Origin: Microbispora oryzae | Lineage (GTDB): Bacteria > Actinomycetota > Actinomycetes > Streptosporangiales > Streptosporangiaceae | DNA length: 64,000 nt | Direction of reading: 5' to 3' | Assembly: GCF_017896165.1 (NCBI RefSeq) | Contig: NZ_JAFCNB010000003.1 | Span: 310,001-374,000, forward strand | Shown here: positions 43,233 through 51,780 of the stretch, piece by piece | Layout of the letters: each line of letters opens with the position of its first letter | Numbering within the stretch: position 1 is the first letter of the stretch | Program-made: the position numbers and the translations under genes | Notes under the pieces: model-generated | Seen by the model: the letters and a program-made list of their open reading frames with translations, nothing else | Database searches by the model: none | What the model was told of the DNA's origin: nothing

Positions 43233-43646
43233 ATGTACACCCGTATTCTCGCCGCGATCGACCGGTCCGACCGGGCCGGGCGCGTCATCGAGACCGTCAC
43301 CGATCTCGCCCGGCTCACCGGGGCGGCCGTCCACGTGCTCCACGCCGAGGAGTCCGGGGTCGTGTACGACCAGGTGGTCGCGCTGGAGGACCACGAGACC
43401 GCGCAGGCGGTCGTCGACCGGGCCCTCGCCCGGCTGCGGGAGGAGGGGATCAAGGCGGACGGCGAGGTCGTCGAGGTGCTCCACGAGGGAGTCCCGGACG
43501 CCGTGCTCGACAGCGCCAGGGAGTTCGGCGCCGACCTCGTCGTGCTCGGTCCCCGTCATCACGGCAGGATCGGAGCCCTGCTGGGATCCAGCGTCAGCCA
43601 CGAGGTCGCGCTGCACACGCCGTCCTCGCTGCTGCTCGTGCTCTGA
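43233..43646 (+). CDS. Universal stress protein (UspA family)
   Basis: 137 residues from ATG 43233, 5 nt after GGAGGAG. Single Usp domain beginning MYTRILAAIDRSDRA and ending with the ATP-site region GPRHHGRIGALLGSSVS. Cytoplasmic, usually induced by stress or growth arrest. It stands alone after a 161-bp gap that holds no other gene. Confidence 0.92.
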   Translation: MYTRILAAIDRSDRAGRVIETVTDLARLTGAAVHVLHAEESGVVYDQVVALEDHETAQAVVDRALARLREEGIKADGEVVEVLHEGVPDAVLDSAREFGADLVVLGPRHHGRIGALLGSSVSHEVALHTPSSLLLVL

Positions 43647-43675
43647 TCGGGGGCGCTCGCATGGAGGGGGCCGGA

Positions 43676-44773
43676 GTGACGCAGACTGAACGCATGACCA
43701 TCCTCAAGGGGCCCGGTCGCTGCGTGGTCGTCGTCGTTTACGACGGGGTGCGCCTGCTTGACGTGTCCGGCCCCCTTGAGGCGTTCACCGTTGCCAACGA
43801 GCACGGCGCGGCCTACCGGCTGCGCACCGCCTCCCCCGGCGGCCGGGACATCACCACAAGTGGAGGCGTCCGGATGGGCGCCGACCTGGCCCTGGAGGAC
43901 CTGGCCCTGCGGGAACCGGCCCCGGAGGCGCCGGACGTGCTCCTCGTGCCGGGCAGCCCGGACGTGGCGGCCACGGAGCGGAACCGTCCGCTGCTCGACC
44001 AGGTCGCCCGGCTGTCGGGGCAGGCCGGGTGCACCGCCTCCGTCTGCGCGGGCGCCTTCGTCCTGGCCGCCGCCGGGATCCTCGACGGGCACCGCGCGGC
44101 CACGCACTGGCACCTGGCCGACCGGCTGGCGCGGTCGTATCCGCGCGTGGCGGTCGATCCGGACGCCATCTTCGTCCGGGACGGCCGGATCATCACCTCG
44201 GCCGGGGTCACCGCGGGGATCGACCTCGCCCTCGGCCTGATCGAGGAGGATCACGGCGCCGGTCTGGCCCGCACGGTCGCCCGGCACCTCGTGGTCTTCA
44301 TGCAGCGGCCCGGGGGCCAGTCGCAGTTCAGCGCGCGGCTGAGCGCGGGCGGCACGCGGGACAGGACCGTGCGGTCGGTGCTCGACGCGGTGGCGGTCGA
44401 CCCGGCCGCCGACCACGGGCTGGCCGCGGCGGCGGCCCGCGCCGGGCTGAGCGTCCGCCAGCTGACCCGGTTGTTCCGCCGGGAGACGGGCACGACCCTG
44501 GCCCGGTACGTAGAGCTGGTCCGCGTGGAGACCGCCAGGTCCATGCTGGAGTCGGGGGACGACCCCCTGGACGCGGTGGCCAGACGTGCCGGTTTCGGGT
44601 CTCCGGAGACGCTGCGGCGGGCGTTCCTCCGTGAGCTCGGCGTGCCGCCGGCCGCCTACCGCGCGCGGTTCCGCACCACCGGAGTCGGCGCGGGCTGGGA
44701 CGGGCCCCGGCCCGGCGCCGCCGGCCGCGACGCACTGCTAGTGGGCGACGCCGCCGGCTCATCCCCGGCCTAG
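43676..44773 (+). CDS. GlxA-type regulator (DJ-1/PfpI domain plus AraC HTH)
   Basis: 365 residues from GTG 43676, with GGAGG 8 nt upstream; ATG 43661 and 43694 are alternatives. The N-terminal DJ-1/PfpI-like domain (about 15-185) has VYDGVRLLDVSGPLEAF and the elbow Cys in ASVCAGAF. The C-terminal AraC DNA-binding domain has two helix-turn-helices (AAARAGLSVRQLTRLFRR, ARRAGFGSPETLRRAF). Related proteins sense carbon or nitrogen compounds. Its end overlaps the convergent MFS gene by 15 bp. Confidence 0.9.
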   Translation: MTQTERMTILKGPGRCVVVVVYDGVRLLDVSGPLEAFTVANEHGAAYRLRTASPGGRDITTSGGVRMGADLALEDLALREPAPEAPDVLLVPGSPDVAATERNRPLLDQVARLSGQAGCTASVCAGAFVLAAAGILDGHRAATHWHLADRLARSYPRVAVDPDAIFVRDGRIITSAGVTAGIDLALGLIEEDHGAGLARTVARHLVVFMQRPGGQSQFSARLSAGGTRDRTVRSVLDAVAVDPAADHGLAAAAARAGLSVRQLTRLFRRETGTTLARYVELVRVETARSMLESGDDPLDAVARRAGFGSPETLRRAFLRELGVPPAAYRARFRTTGVGAGWDGPRPGAAGRDALLVGDAAGSSPA

Positions 44774-45910
44774 GCGCGGCGCGAGCGTGCCCGCGCCGAG
44801 CATCACCGCCACCATCAGCACGGTGACCAGGCCGAACGAGAACGGCAGGGTGAAGACATCCCCGATCCAGCCGATCAGGCTGGGCGCGACGAAGCCCGAG
44901 GCGTAGCTGACGGTGGCGGCGCCGGCCACTCCCTCGCTGGGGGTCCGGCCCACGTTTCCCGCCGCGGCGAAGACCAGCGGGATCACCACGGAGATGCCGA
45001 GCCCGATCAGCATGAATCCCGTGACGGCGGGCGCCGGAGTGCGGGAGGCCACCACCAGCACGCCGCCCAGCGAGGCCAGCGCACCGCCGGACCGCACCGC
45101 AGCGACAGGGCCGATCCGCCGGACGACCACGTCGCCGCACAGGCGGCCGGCCGCCATCATGCATGCGAACGCCGTGTAGCTGGCGGCGGCCACGGCGGGG
45201 GACGCGCCGGTCACCCGGTCGAGATAGACGGCGCTCCAGTCCTGGCTGGCCGCTTCGCCGAAGATGCCGCAGAAGCCGAGGAACCCGATGAGCAGGACGC
45301 CGCGCGCCGGCAGGACGAAGTGGGCCGGAGCGCTCTGCCCGGCCTCGGGCCGCACGTCGAGCAGCAGCGGCCCGACGGCCAGGCTCACCCCGAGCAGCAC
45401 GACCGCCATCGCCGCCAGGTGGAGCCGCGCGTCGACGCCGGCGTGGGCCGCGACGATCCCGGCCGTGCCGCCGGCCAGCCCGCCGACGCTCCACATGCCG
45501 TGCAGACCCGACATGATCGACCGGCCGAGCCGCTGTTCCACCACGACGCCCTGGGCGTTCATCGCGACGTCGCACATCCCGGCCACCGCGCCGTACAGGA
45601 GCAGAACGGCGAACAGCGCGGGCAGTCCCGGCGCGAGCGCGGGGAAGGCGAGCATCGCGCACCACAGCGCGATGAGCCACCTGGTGACGACCCGGCCGCC
45701 GAAACGATGCGTGATACGGCCCGCCGTCGGCATGGCCAGCAGAGATCCGACGGCGGGGGCGAGCAGGGCCAGGCCGAGCCCTCCCGGGCCCACGCCCAGA
45801 TGATCCTGGATCCAGGGGATGCGCGTGGCGAAGCTGCCGGCGACCGCTCCGTGCAGGGCGAACGTGGCGGCGACGGCGGTCCTGGCCCGCGGCGGCACGT
45901 GATGATCCAC
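44759..45910 (-). CDS. MFS transporter
   Basis: 383 residues from GTG 45910, with about 12 membrane helices. The second loop carries a GRITHRFGGR-type MFS signature. The first helix pattern (HGAVAGSFATRIPWIQDHLG) and overall size resemble the fucose-permease/YbjJ-like branch. The substrate is unknown, either a sugar or a small-molecule exporter. The predicted leaderless promoter is at 45917. It converges on the GlxA regulator, which could control it. Confidence 0.88.
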   Translation of the reverse strand: MDHHVPPRARTAVAATFALHGAVAGSFATRIPWIQDHLGVGPGGLGLALLAPAVGSLLAMPTAGRITHRFGGRVVTRWLIALWCAMLAFPALAPGLPALFAVLLLYGAVAGMCDVAMNAQGVVVEQRLGRSIMSGLHGMWSVGGLAGGTAGIVAAHAGVDARLHLAAMAVVLLGVSLAVGPLLLDVRPEAGQSAPAHFVLPARGVLLIGFLGFCGIFGEAASQDWSAVYLDRVTGASPAVAAASYTAFACMMAAGRLCGDVVVRRIGPVAAVRSGGALASLGGVLVVASRTPAPAVTGFMLIGLGISVVIPLVFAAAGNVGRTPSEGVAGAATVSYASGFVAPSLIGWIGDVFTLPFSFGLVTVLMVAVMLGAGTLAPRLGRG

Positions 45911-45916
45911 CGCCTC

Positions 45917-45922
45917 ACGCTA
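45917..45922 (-). promoter_or_regulatory. -10 box for a leaderless MFS mRNA
   Basis: Minus-strand TAGCGT is followed by six bases (GAGGCG) and then the GTG start. The GAGG could also act as a weak ribosome site. No clear -35 box is seen. The rest of the 45911-46089 gap holds the helicase leader with TGAGGAG. Confidence 0.4.
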
Positions 45923-46089
45923 CTCTGTTGGCTGGACGTCACAGACGCCCCCGGACCGCTCTGGACGGGGGTCTCCCGGCCGGGCCGGGGAACGGCGGTT
46001 GTCCACAGGTGGCACGTGCCGAGTTCGGGGTACCGCCCGGGAGACCGTAATGTCATCCCGTGCACATCCGCCCCCTGAGGAGCTCTGAC

Positions 46090-47781
46090 ATGGACGCAGC
46101 CGAGACCAATGACATGCCCGGCTTCGCTGATCTCCGGTTGCGTCCCGAACTGCTCAAGGCGCTGACGGACCTGGGATACGAGGAACCGACCCCGATCCAG
46201 CGTGAGTCGATCCCGCCTCTGCTCGATGGCCGCGACCTGCTTGGCCAGGCCGCGACCGGCACCGGGAAGACCGCGGCCTTCGCCCTTCCGGTGCTCCAGC
46301 GGCTTGACGACGGCGAGCGGGGCAACGAGCCGTTCGCGCTCGTGCTGGTGCCGACCCGGGAGCTGGCCGTCCAGGTGTCGGAGGCGATGCACAAGTACGG
46401 CCGCGACCTCGGCGCGCGGGTGCTCCCGATCTACGGCGGGCAGCCGATCGGGCGGCAGTTGCGGGAGCTGGAGCGTGGCGTCGACGTCGTCGTGGCCACC
46501 CCCGGCCGGGCCCTCGACCACATCGGCAGGGGCACCCTCTCCCTGAAGGGCATCCGGATCGTCGTCCTCGACGAGGCCGACGAGATGCTCGACATGGGCT
46601 TCGCCGACGACATCGACGCGATCCTCCAGGACACCCCGGAGGAGCGGCAGACCGTCCTGTTCTCCGCCACCATGCCGCCGCGCATCGACGGCATGGCCCG
46701 CAGCCACCTGCGCGAGCCCGTCCGCATCAGGATCGAGCGGGAGGCCCCGGCGGCCGGGGAGGCCCCCCGGGTGCGGCAGAGCGCGTACATCGTCTCCCGG
46801 TCGCACAAGCCCGCCGCCCTCGGCCGGGTGCTCGACGTCGAGGCGCCCACCGCCGCGATCGTCTTCTGCCGCACCCGGGAGGAGGTCGATCAGCTCACCG
46901 AGACCATGAACGGCCGCGGCTACCGGGCGGAGGCCCTGCACGGCGGGATGGGCCAGGAGCAGCGCGACCGCGTGATGAACCGGCTGCGCGCGGGCACGGC
47001 CGACCTGCTGGTCGCCACCGACGTCGCGGCCCGCGGTCTCGACATCGAGCAGCTCAGCCACGTCATCAACTACGACGTGCCCTCGGCTCCGGAGTCGTAC
47101 GTGCACCGGATCGGGCGGGTGGGCCGGGCCGGCCGCGAGGGCGTGGCCATCACCCTCGCCGAGCCGCGTGAGCACCGGATGCTGAAGACGATCGAGCGGG
47201 TGACGCGCAGCCGCATCACCGTCGAGAAGGTGCCGACGGTCGCCGACCTGCGGGCCAGGCGGCTGGAGCTGACGCGGGCCGCTCTCGAGGAGAGCATGAT
47301 GGAAGACGGCGATCTCGACCGCTTCCGCGTGGTGGTCGAGACGCTCACCGACGAGTTCGACCTCATGGACATCGCGCTCGCGGCGGTGAAGCTGGCCCAC
47401 GAGTCGACCGGGGCCGCAGCCGACGAGGAGGAGATCCCCGACGTCGAGCCGCGGCCGGAGCGGCGTGACCGGGCCCGCCGTGACGGGCCCGGCCGGGAGG
47501 AGCGCCGTGCCCGGCGGCACGCGGGCGGCATGACCAGGATCTTCGTCGGCGCCGGACGCAGCGCGGGCGTCCGCCCGCAGGACATCGTCGGCGCCATCAC
47601 CGGGGAGACCACGGTCGGGGGCCGCGACATCGGCTCGATCGAGATCGCCGACCGGTTCTCCCTGGTGGAGATCCCCGAGGACGCGGCGCAGGAGGTCATC
47701 TACGCGCTGCGGAAGACCACGATCAAGGGGAAGAAGCCGATGGTGCGCCTGGATCGGGACGAGGCTCCCCGCCGCCGCTGA
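46090..47781 (+). CDS. DEAD-box RNA helicase (CsdA/DeaD type)
   Basis: 563 residues from ATG 46090, 8 nt after TGAGGAG. Core motifs in order: Q-motif PTPIQ, Walker A ATGTGKT (55-61), PTRELA, DEAD at 161-164, SAT, and HRIGRVGR near 338. A charged linker rich in Arg, Asp and Glu leads to a DbpA-type RNA-binding domain (about 477-555: RIFVGAG ... GSIEI). It likely unwinds structured RNA in ribosome assembly or mRNA decay, with a cold-adaptation role in relatives. Its last 59 bp overlap the convergent CopD-CtaG gene. Confidence 0.94.
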   Translation: MDAAETNDMPGFADLRLRPELLKALTDLGYEEPTPIQRESIPPLLDGRDLLGQAATGTGKTAAFALPVLQRLDDGERGNEPFALVLVPTRELAVQVSEAMHKYGRDLGARVLPIYGGQPIGRQLRELERGVDVVVATPGRALDHIGRGTLSLKGIRIVVLDEADEMLDMGFADDIDAILQDTPEERQTVLFSATMPPRIDGMARSHLREPVRIRIEREAPAAGEAPRVRQSAYIVSRSHKPAALGRVLDVEAPTAAIVFCRTREEVDQLTETMNGRGYRAEALHGGMGQEQRDRVMNRLRAGTADLLVATDVAARGLDIEQLSHVINYDVPSAPESYVHRIGRVGRAGREGVAITLAEPREHRMLKTIERVTRSRITVEKVPTVADLRARRLELTRAALEESMMEDGDLDRFRVVVETLTDEFDLMDIALAAVKLAHESTGAAADEEEIPDVEPRPERRDRARRDGPGREERRARRHAGGMTRIFVGAGRSAGVRPQDIVGAITGETTVGGRDIGSIEIADRFSLVEIPEDAAQEVIYALRKTTIKGKKPMVRLDRDEAPRRR

Positions 47782-49666
47782 CCCCCTCGCCGCCGGGCCC
47801 GCCGTCGTCCCGGCCGGTCGCGCCCAACCGGCGGCGGGCGCTCCGCCACCTGGCCATGAGCGACACGAGCAGGAGCAGGAGCGTCACCAGGGCGAGGCCG
47901 GGGCCGAGCAGCGCGGCCAGGCGCTGGTCGGCCGCGCGATCGGGCGCCCAGGGCAGCGCCAGCGTCGCGTACCAGCCCGGCGCCGGCGACGGCCCGGTCA
48001 GCAGGATCAGCGCGGTCGCGGCCTGCCCGGCGACGGCGCCCGCGAGCATCGCGGCCCTGACCGAGGGATGGATCGCCCGGGGCAGCGGGTCGACGCCGGC
48101 CGCCACGCAGAACAGGAGCGCGCCCGTCGCGACGGCCACGGCCTGGAGGGCCAGCCGCACGGCGAGCCCGGCCTGCGCCGCCTCGAACAGGCCGGTGGCG
48201 TAGAGCGCCAGGTAGGGCGCCACGTACAGCACCGGCGGGACCCACGGGCGGGTGAGCGCGCGCGCCACTGGGCTCTCCGTCCAGGTCGCGCCGGGCGCGG
48301 CCCGCCGGAGCAGGGTGAGCGGGGCGCCCAGCGCGAGCAGAGCCGGCCCGGCCGTGCCCAGCAGCGCGTACTGCGCCGCGTGGACGGAGAGGATCGCCGG
48401 CCCGTAGACGGCCGGCCCTCCCAGCGTGGCGTAGCCGAGCACGACGAGCCCGCCGAACCACGACGCCGTCCGCGGGAGCGGCCACGCATCCCCCCGCCCG
48501 GCGAGGCGGCGCACCCCGGTGAGATAGACGGCCGCGAGACCGGCGAGGGCCAGCAGGGGGATCGGGTCCAGCCGGATCTCCGCGAACAGGCGCCCGGCGT
48601 CGAACGGGGGCAGGGCGTATCCCAGCGCGTCGTGCTGGTGCTCCCCCGCGCCCGCGGAGGGCGGGGGAGGGGTGCGCGACAGGCCGACGGCGAGACCGAT
48701 CGTGCCGAGCATCACCGCGATCTCACCGGCCGCCAGCCGGAGGAAGGGCCCCGTCGATCCGCCCGCGTCGAGAGCCGTGATCGTGGTGCGGCGGTGCCGC
48801 AGGCCGAACCAGCCGAGTGCGGCCAGCGCGGCCACCTTGGCCAGCACGAGCAGGCCGTAGCGCGACTCCCAGAGCTGGCTGGGGGTGCCGAGCCGGATCC
48901 AGGCGTTGATCAGGCCGGAGAAGCCCGCGGCGACGAAGCAGCACAGCGCCAGCGTGCTGAACCGCCGGACCGCCGCGGCGGGCTCGGCGGCGTGGCGCAG
49001 GAACGCCGCGAGCCCGGCGAGCCCGCCCACCCAGAGGGTCACCGCCACCACGTGCACCATCAGGCTGGAGATCGCCAGGTTGTGGTCGGCGGCGGAGGCC
49101 GAGTGGCCGGCGTACGCGGGCGGCAGCACCGCGAACACGGCGAGCGCCGCGAGCGGCACCCGGCTCCAGGGAGGCAGCGGGAGGAACGCCCCGCAGCAGA
49201 CCTCCAGCGCGACCACGGTGACGAGCAGGAACGCCTGGCCCTGGGGAATGTGGAACAGGAACGTCGGCAGCACGCCCGAACGCAGCGCGTCGGCGACGGG
49301 AAGCCCGAGGAAGTCCGACAGTGTCAGCAGCACGGTGGCCGCCGCGCTCGCCGCCCAGGCCAGTGCCCAGGGCCCGGCCGCACGGACGATCCGCGCCGTA
49401 CGGGCGGCGCCGTCCCCAGCCAGCAGCACGGCCGCGAGCAGGATGCCCACGGTGACGACCGCGCACACGTCGTGGACCAGGCGGACCACCGGCAGGCCCC
49501 ATGTGGTGAGCGGGCCCGGGGAGGGCAGACCGGGGATGTCGGGCCGCGGCCTGCCTCCGCCGAACCACAGGGCGATCAGAAGCACGCCGGCCGCGGTGGC
49601 GAGCGACGCGGCGGACACGGCTCCGATCCCACGACGGGGAGGGTCGGTCCGCTGGGGGGATGTCAT
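47723..49666 (-). CDS. CopD-CtaG fusion membrane protein (copper import / oxidase assembly)
   Basis: 647 residues, about 14-16 membrane helices. The first half (to about 330) is a CopD-like copper-resistance domain (HSASAADHNLAISSLMVHVVAVTLWVG in parts, with His residues in helices). The second half is a Caa3-type CtaG domain (SVHAAQYALLGTAGPALLALGAPLTL and so on), which helps insert copper into cytochrome oxidase. The fusion is common in actinomycetes. The last 25 residues are a Gly/Pro/Ser-rich tail encoded inside the overlap with the helicase gene. It diverges from the His-rich protein and YcnI genes that complete a copper group. Confidence 0.88.
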   Translation of the reverse strand: MTSPQRTDPPRRGIGAVSAASLATAAGVLLIALWFGGGRPRPDIPGLPSPGPLTTWGLPVVRLVHDVCAVVTVGILLAAVLLAGDGAARTARIVRAAGPWALAWAASAAATVLLTLSDFLGLPVADALRSGVLPTFLFHIPQGQAFLLVTVVALEVCCGAFLPLPPWSRVPLAALAVFAVLPPAYAGHSASAADHNLAISSLMVHVVAVTLWVGGLAGLAAFLRHAAEPAAAVRRFSTLALCCFVAAGFSGLINAWIRLGTPSQLWESRYGLLVLAKVAALAALGWFGLRHRRTTITALDAGGSTGPFLRLAAGEIAVMLGTIGLAVGLSRTPPPPSAGAGEHQHDALGYALPPFDAGRLFAEIRLDPIPLLALAGLAAVYLTGVRRLAGRGDAWPLPRTASWFGGLVVLGYATLGGPAVYGPAILSVHAAQYALLGTAGPALLALGAPLTLLRRAAPGATWTESPVARALTRPWVPPVLYVAPYLALYATGLFEAAQAGLAVRLALQAVAVATGALLFCVAAGVDPLPRAIHPSVRAAMLAGAVAGQAATALILLTGPSPAPGWYATLALPWAPDRAADQRLAALLGPGLALVTLLLLLVSLMARWRSARRRLGATGRDDGGPGGEGVSGGGEPRPDPGAPSASSP

Positions 49667-49840
49667 CGTCGGCTACCTCGCCTCGGCGATCTCTGTGCCA
49701 GACGAGTATGCCGACACGTCTGTTCACGGCACCACACCCGGCGAGGGCCGGCTTGAAAGCGTCTGAACCGGCGTGAACGTCTCACCTCGGCCGGCCCACA
49801 GCCATGCGCCGCCCCTCCTCCGCAGATCGCGGTTGTGTGT

Positions 49841-49846
49841 CATAAT
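49841..49846 (+). promoter_or_regulatory. -10 box upstream of the His-rich membrane protein
   Basis: CATAAT, one base from TATAAT, lies 9 nt before ATG 49856, with no Shine-Dalgarno in between. A leaderless or very short leader is likely. No -35 match at the expected distance. Confidence 0.5.
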
Positions 49847-49855
49847 CCGGGCGTC

Positions 49856-50479
49856 ATGCGCGCCGACCTTTCCTTACGGATCGCGCGGTCGGTCGTGTTC
49901 TCGGTCGTCTGCGTGCTCCTCGCCGTGGGCGCGCACCGTTTCGCCGGGGGCGCCGGCCCCACTCCGCGTGTCCTCCTGGTGGGCGGGCTGACCGTCCTGG
50001 CGGGCGCGACGGCGCTGGCCGGCCGGGAGCGGTCTCCCGTGGTGGTCATGGGGCTGCTCGGCGCCGCTCAGCTCTTCCTGCACCGGCTGCTCGGCCCGGT
50101 CGGTCCTCCATCGGGGTACGGCTCCCTGACGGAGAGCGCCCACGTCCACCATCGGGGTCCGGGCGTCCAGGTCACGCTCGCCCAGGCCCACGGACACGGC
50201 CTGGGCGTCCAGACCATGATGCTGGTCGCCCACCTCACGGCGGCGCTGATCACCGGCTGGTGGCTGGCGCGCGGCGAGGCGGCGGTCTGGTCGATCCTGC
50301 GCCGGATCGGCGCGAGCGCGCTGCGCCGTCTCGCGCCGATGTTCGCCCTGCTCGGCACCCCGGTGCAGGCGCCCGTCCGGCCGTCGCCCCGGCGGCGGCG
50401 CTCCGCCCGTCCGCGGCGGTGGCTCACCCTGCGGCACGCGATCGTCCGGCGCGGGCCTCCGGTTCTCCTCGTTTTCTGA
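49856..50479 (+). CDS. His-rich membrane protein of the copper group
   Basis: 207 residues from ATG 49856. Four predicted membrane helices (near 8-25, 33-50, 55-75 and 120-140). Between helices 3 and 4 lies a His-rich extracytoplasmic loop (ESAHVHHRGPG, then LAQAHGHGLG) with six His, well suited to metal binding. The C-terminus is a long basic tail (RPSPRRRRSARPRRW). It precedes YcnI and diverges from CopD-CtaG, a common actinomycete arrangement. No family name is recalled; a copper role is inferred from His content and neighbours. Confidence 0.75.
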   Translation: MRADLSLRIARSVVFSVVCVLLAVGAHRFAGGAGPTPRVLLVGGLTVLAGATALAGRERSPVVVMGLLGAAQLFLHRLLGPVGPPSGYGSLTESAHVHHRGPGVQVTLAQAHGHGLGVQTMMLVAHLTAALITGWWLARGEAAVWSILRRIGASALRRLAPMFALLGTPVQAPVRPSPRRRRSARPRRWLTLRHAIVRRGPPVLLVF

Positions 50480-50623
50480 TCCCCCGCGCGCGGGTTTCGC
50501 GCGTCCCTGACCGGGACGCCGTCCGCGCCGTGTCCCTGCCTGCCCGTTCACCGGCAGGAGCGGTCCCGGCGCGCCGCCGCGCGCGTGATTCCGGCATTCG
50601 AAAATGACAACTGGAGAACCCCC

Positions 50624-51364
50624 ATGGCACTTTCCGCCATCACCCGCCGCGCCGCGGCCGTCACGGCCGGCGCCCTCGCGCTGACCATCGGCTTGGCCCT
50701 GCCCGCGCTCGCGCACGTGACGATCAACCCCGGCACCGCGGAGCAGGGCGGCTGGACGAAGATCGCGTTCCGTGTCCCCAACGAGCGCGACAAGGACTCG
50801 ACCACCAAGGTCGAGGTGACCTTCCCCACCGACCATCCGCTGCCGTTCGTCTCGGTCCGGCCGGTCCCGGGCTGGGACGTGAAGCTCACGCGGGGCAAGC
50901 TGCCCGCGCCGGTCGTCGACGACGCCGGCGACAAGATCACCGAGGCCGTGCTCAAGATCACCTGGTCCGGAGGCAAGATCGATCCGGGGCAGTTCCAGGA
51001 GTTCGAGGCGTCGGTCGGGCCGCTGCCGAAGAGCGTCGGCTCCCTGCAGTTCCCCACGGTCCAGACGTACTCGAACGGCGAGGTCGTGAACTGGTCCGAC
51101 GCCCCCAAGAGCGACGGGTCGGAGGCCGAGCACCCGGTGCCCACCCTCAAGCTCGTCCCCGCCGGTGAGGGTGACGCGGCCGGTGGTCACGCCGACGCGT
51201 CCGCCTCGCCCTCGGCCGCCCCGGCCGCTCCCGCCGTGGCGGTGGCGAACGAGGCGGAGAACGGCTCCGACGGCACCGCCCGCCTCCTGGCCGGGATCGG
51301 CATCGCCGTCGGCGTCGTCGGCGCGGGCATCGGAATCGGAGGAATGCGCCGCTCTCGCGGCTGA
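50624..51364 (+). CDS. YcnI-like copper-binding protein (DUF1775)
   Basis: 246 residues from ATG 50624 (GGAGAA 5 nt upstream). A Sec signal ends at ALA so that the mature chain would start with His31 (HVTINPG). In the YcnI family this N-terminal His, with a Trp such as that in PGWDV, binds Cu(II). The beta-sandwich domain fills 31-185. A Ser/Ala/Pro-rich stretch leads to a C-terminal membrane helix (LLAGIGIAVGVVGAGIGIGG) and a basic MRRSRG end. It is thus surface-anchored and probably hands copper to CopD-CtaG. Confidence 0.9.
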   Translation: MALSAITRRAAAVTAGALALTIGLALPALAHVTINPGTAEQGGWTKIAFRVPNERDKDSTTKVEVTFPTDHPLPFVSVRPVPGWDVKLTRGKLPAPVVDDAGDKITEAVLKITWSGGKIDPGQFQEFEASVGPLPKSVGSLQFPTVQTYSNGEVVNWSDAPKSDGSEAEHPVPTLKLVPAGEGDAAGGHADASASPSAAPAAPAVAVANEAENGSDGTARLLAGIGIAVGVVGAGIGIGGMRRSRG

Positions 51365-51475
51365 TGCTCCCCTTTGTGGTGGTTCCGGTCCGGACGCCGT
51401 CGTGGCGGATGCTTCGGACCGGTTCCGCCTGGGAACTCCCAAGGTATCGGGGGTTCATCTGCTTCGGGGGGACTC

Positions 51476-51700
51476 ATGGCTGTAACGATGGACATGGCCA
51501 AGCTGCTCGACCGCGACTACGAGGGGATGAGCCTCGACGAGCTCGTCAAGGCCCCGGTACAGGCGCTCGCGGGGGTCAGCGAGGGCGACGCGGAGTTGCT
51601 CAGAAAGGCCTTCAACATCAAGACCGTCGGCGACCTGGGCCGCAACAAGTTCTTCCGGGCCGCCACCGCTCTGGTGGACCTGTCCGAGAGTAAGAAGTAG
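51476..51700 (+). CDS. Small conserved protein with helix-hairpin-helix-like pattern
   Basis: 74 residues from ATG 51476, after GGGGGGA. Entirely soluble and helical. The part around residues 25-60 (APVQALAGVSEGD, AFNIKTVGDLG) looks like a helix-hairpin-helix / SAM-like DNA-binding or protein-binding unit of the 'xxxGIxTVxDLA' type. Similar short proteins occur in actinomycetes without known function. It stands between the copper group and the amino-sugar kinase and shares codon use with both. Confidence 0.7.
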   Translation: MAVTMDMAKLLDRDYEGMSLDELVKAPVQALAGVSEGDAELLRKAFNIKTVGDLGRNKFFRAATALVDLSESKK

Positions 51701-51739
51701 CCGCGGCGGCACCGCTCGTTGTAAATATTCTCCACGCAC

Positions 51740-51767
51740 TTGTACGTTGTTGGAGGGTATCTACGCT
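51740..51767 (+). promoter_or_regulatory. Promoter of the amino-sugar kinase-nagZ genes
   Basis: TTGTAC (51740-51745), a 16-bp spacer and TACGCT (51762-51767). Start near 51774, a few bases before GTG 51781. The stretch from 51718 (TTGTAAATATTC) is notably AT-rich. Confidence 0.45.
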
Positions 51768-51780
51768 GCTGGGGGCGGTA

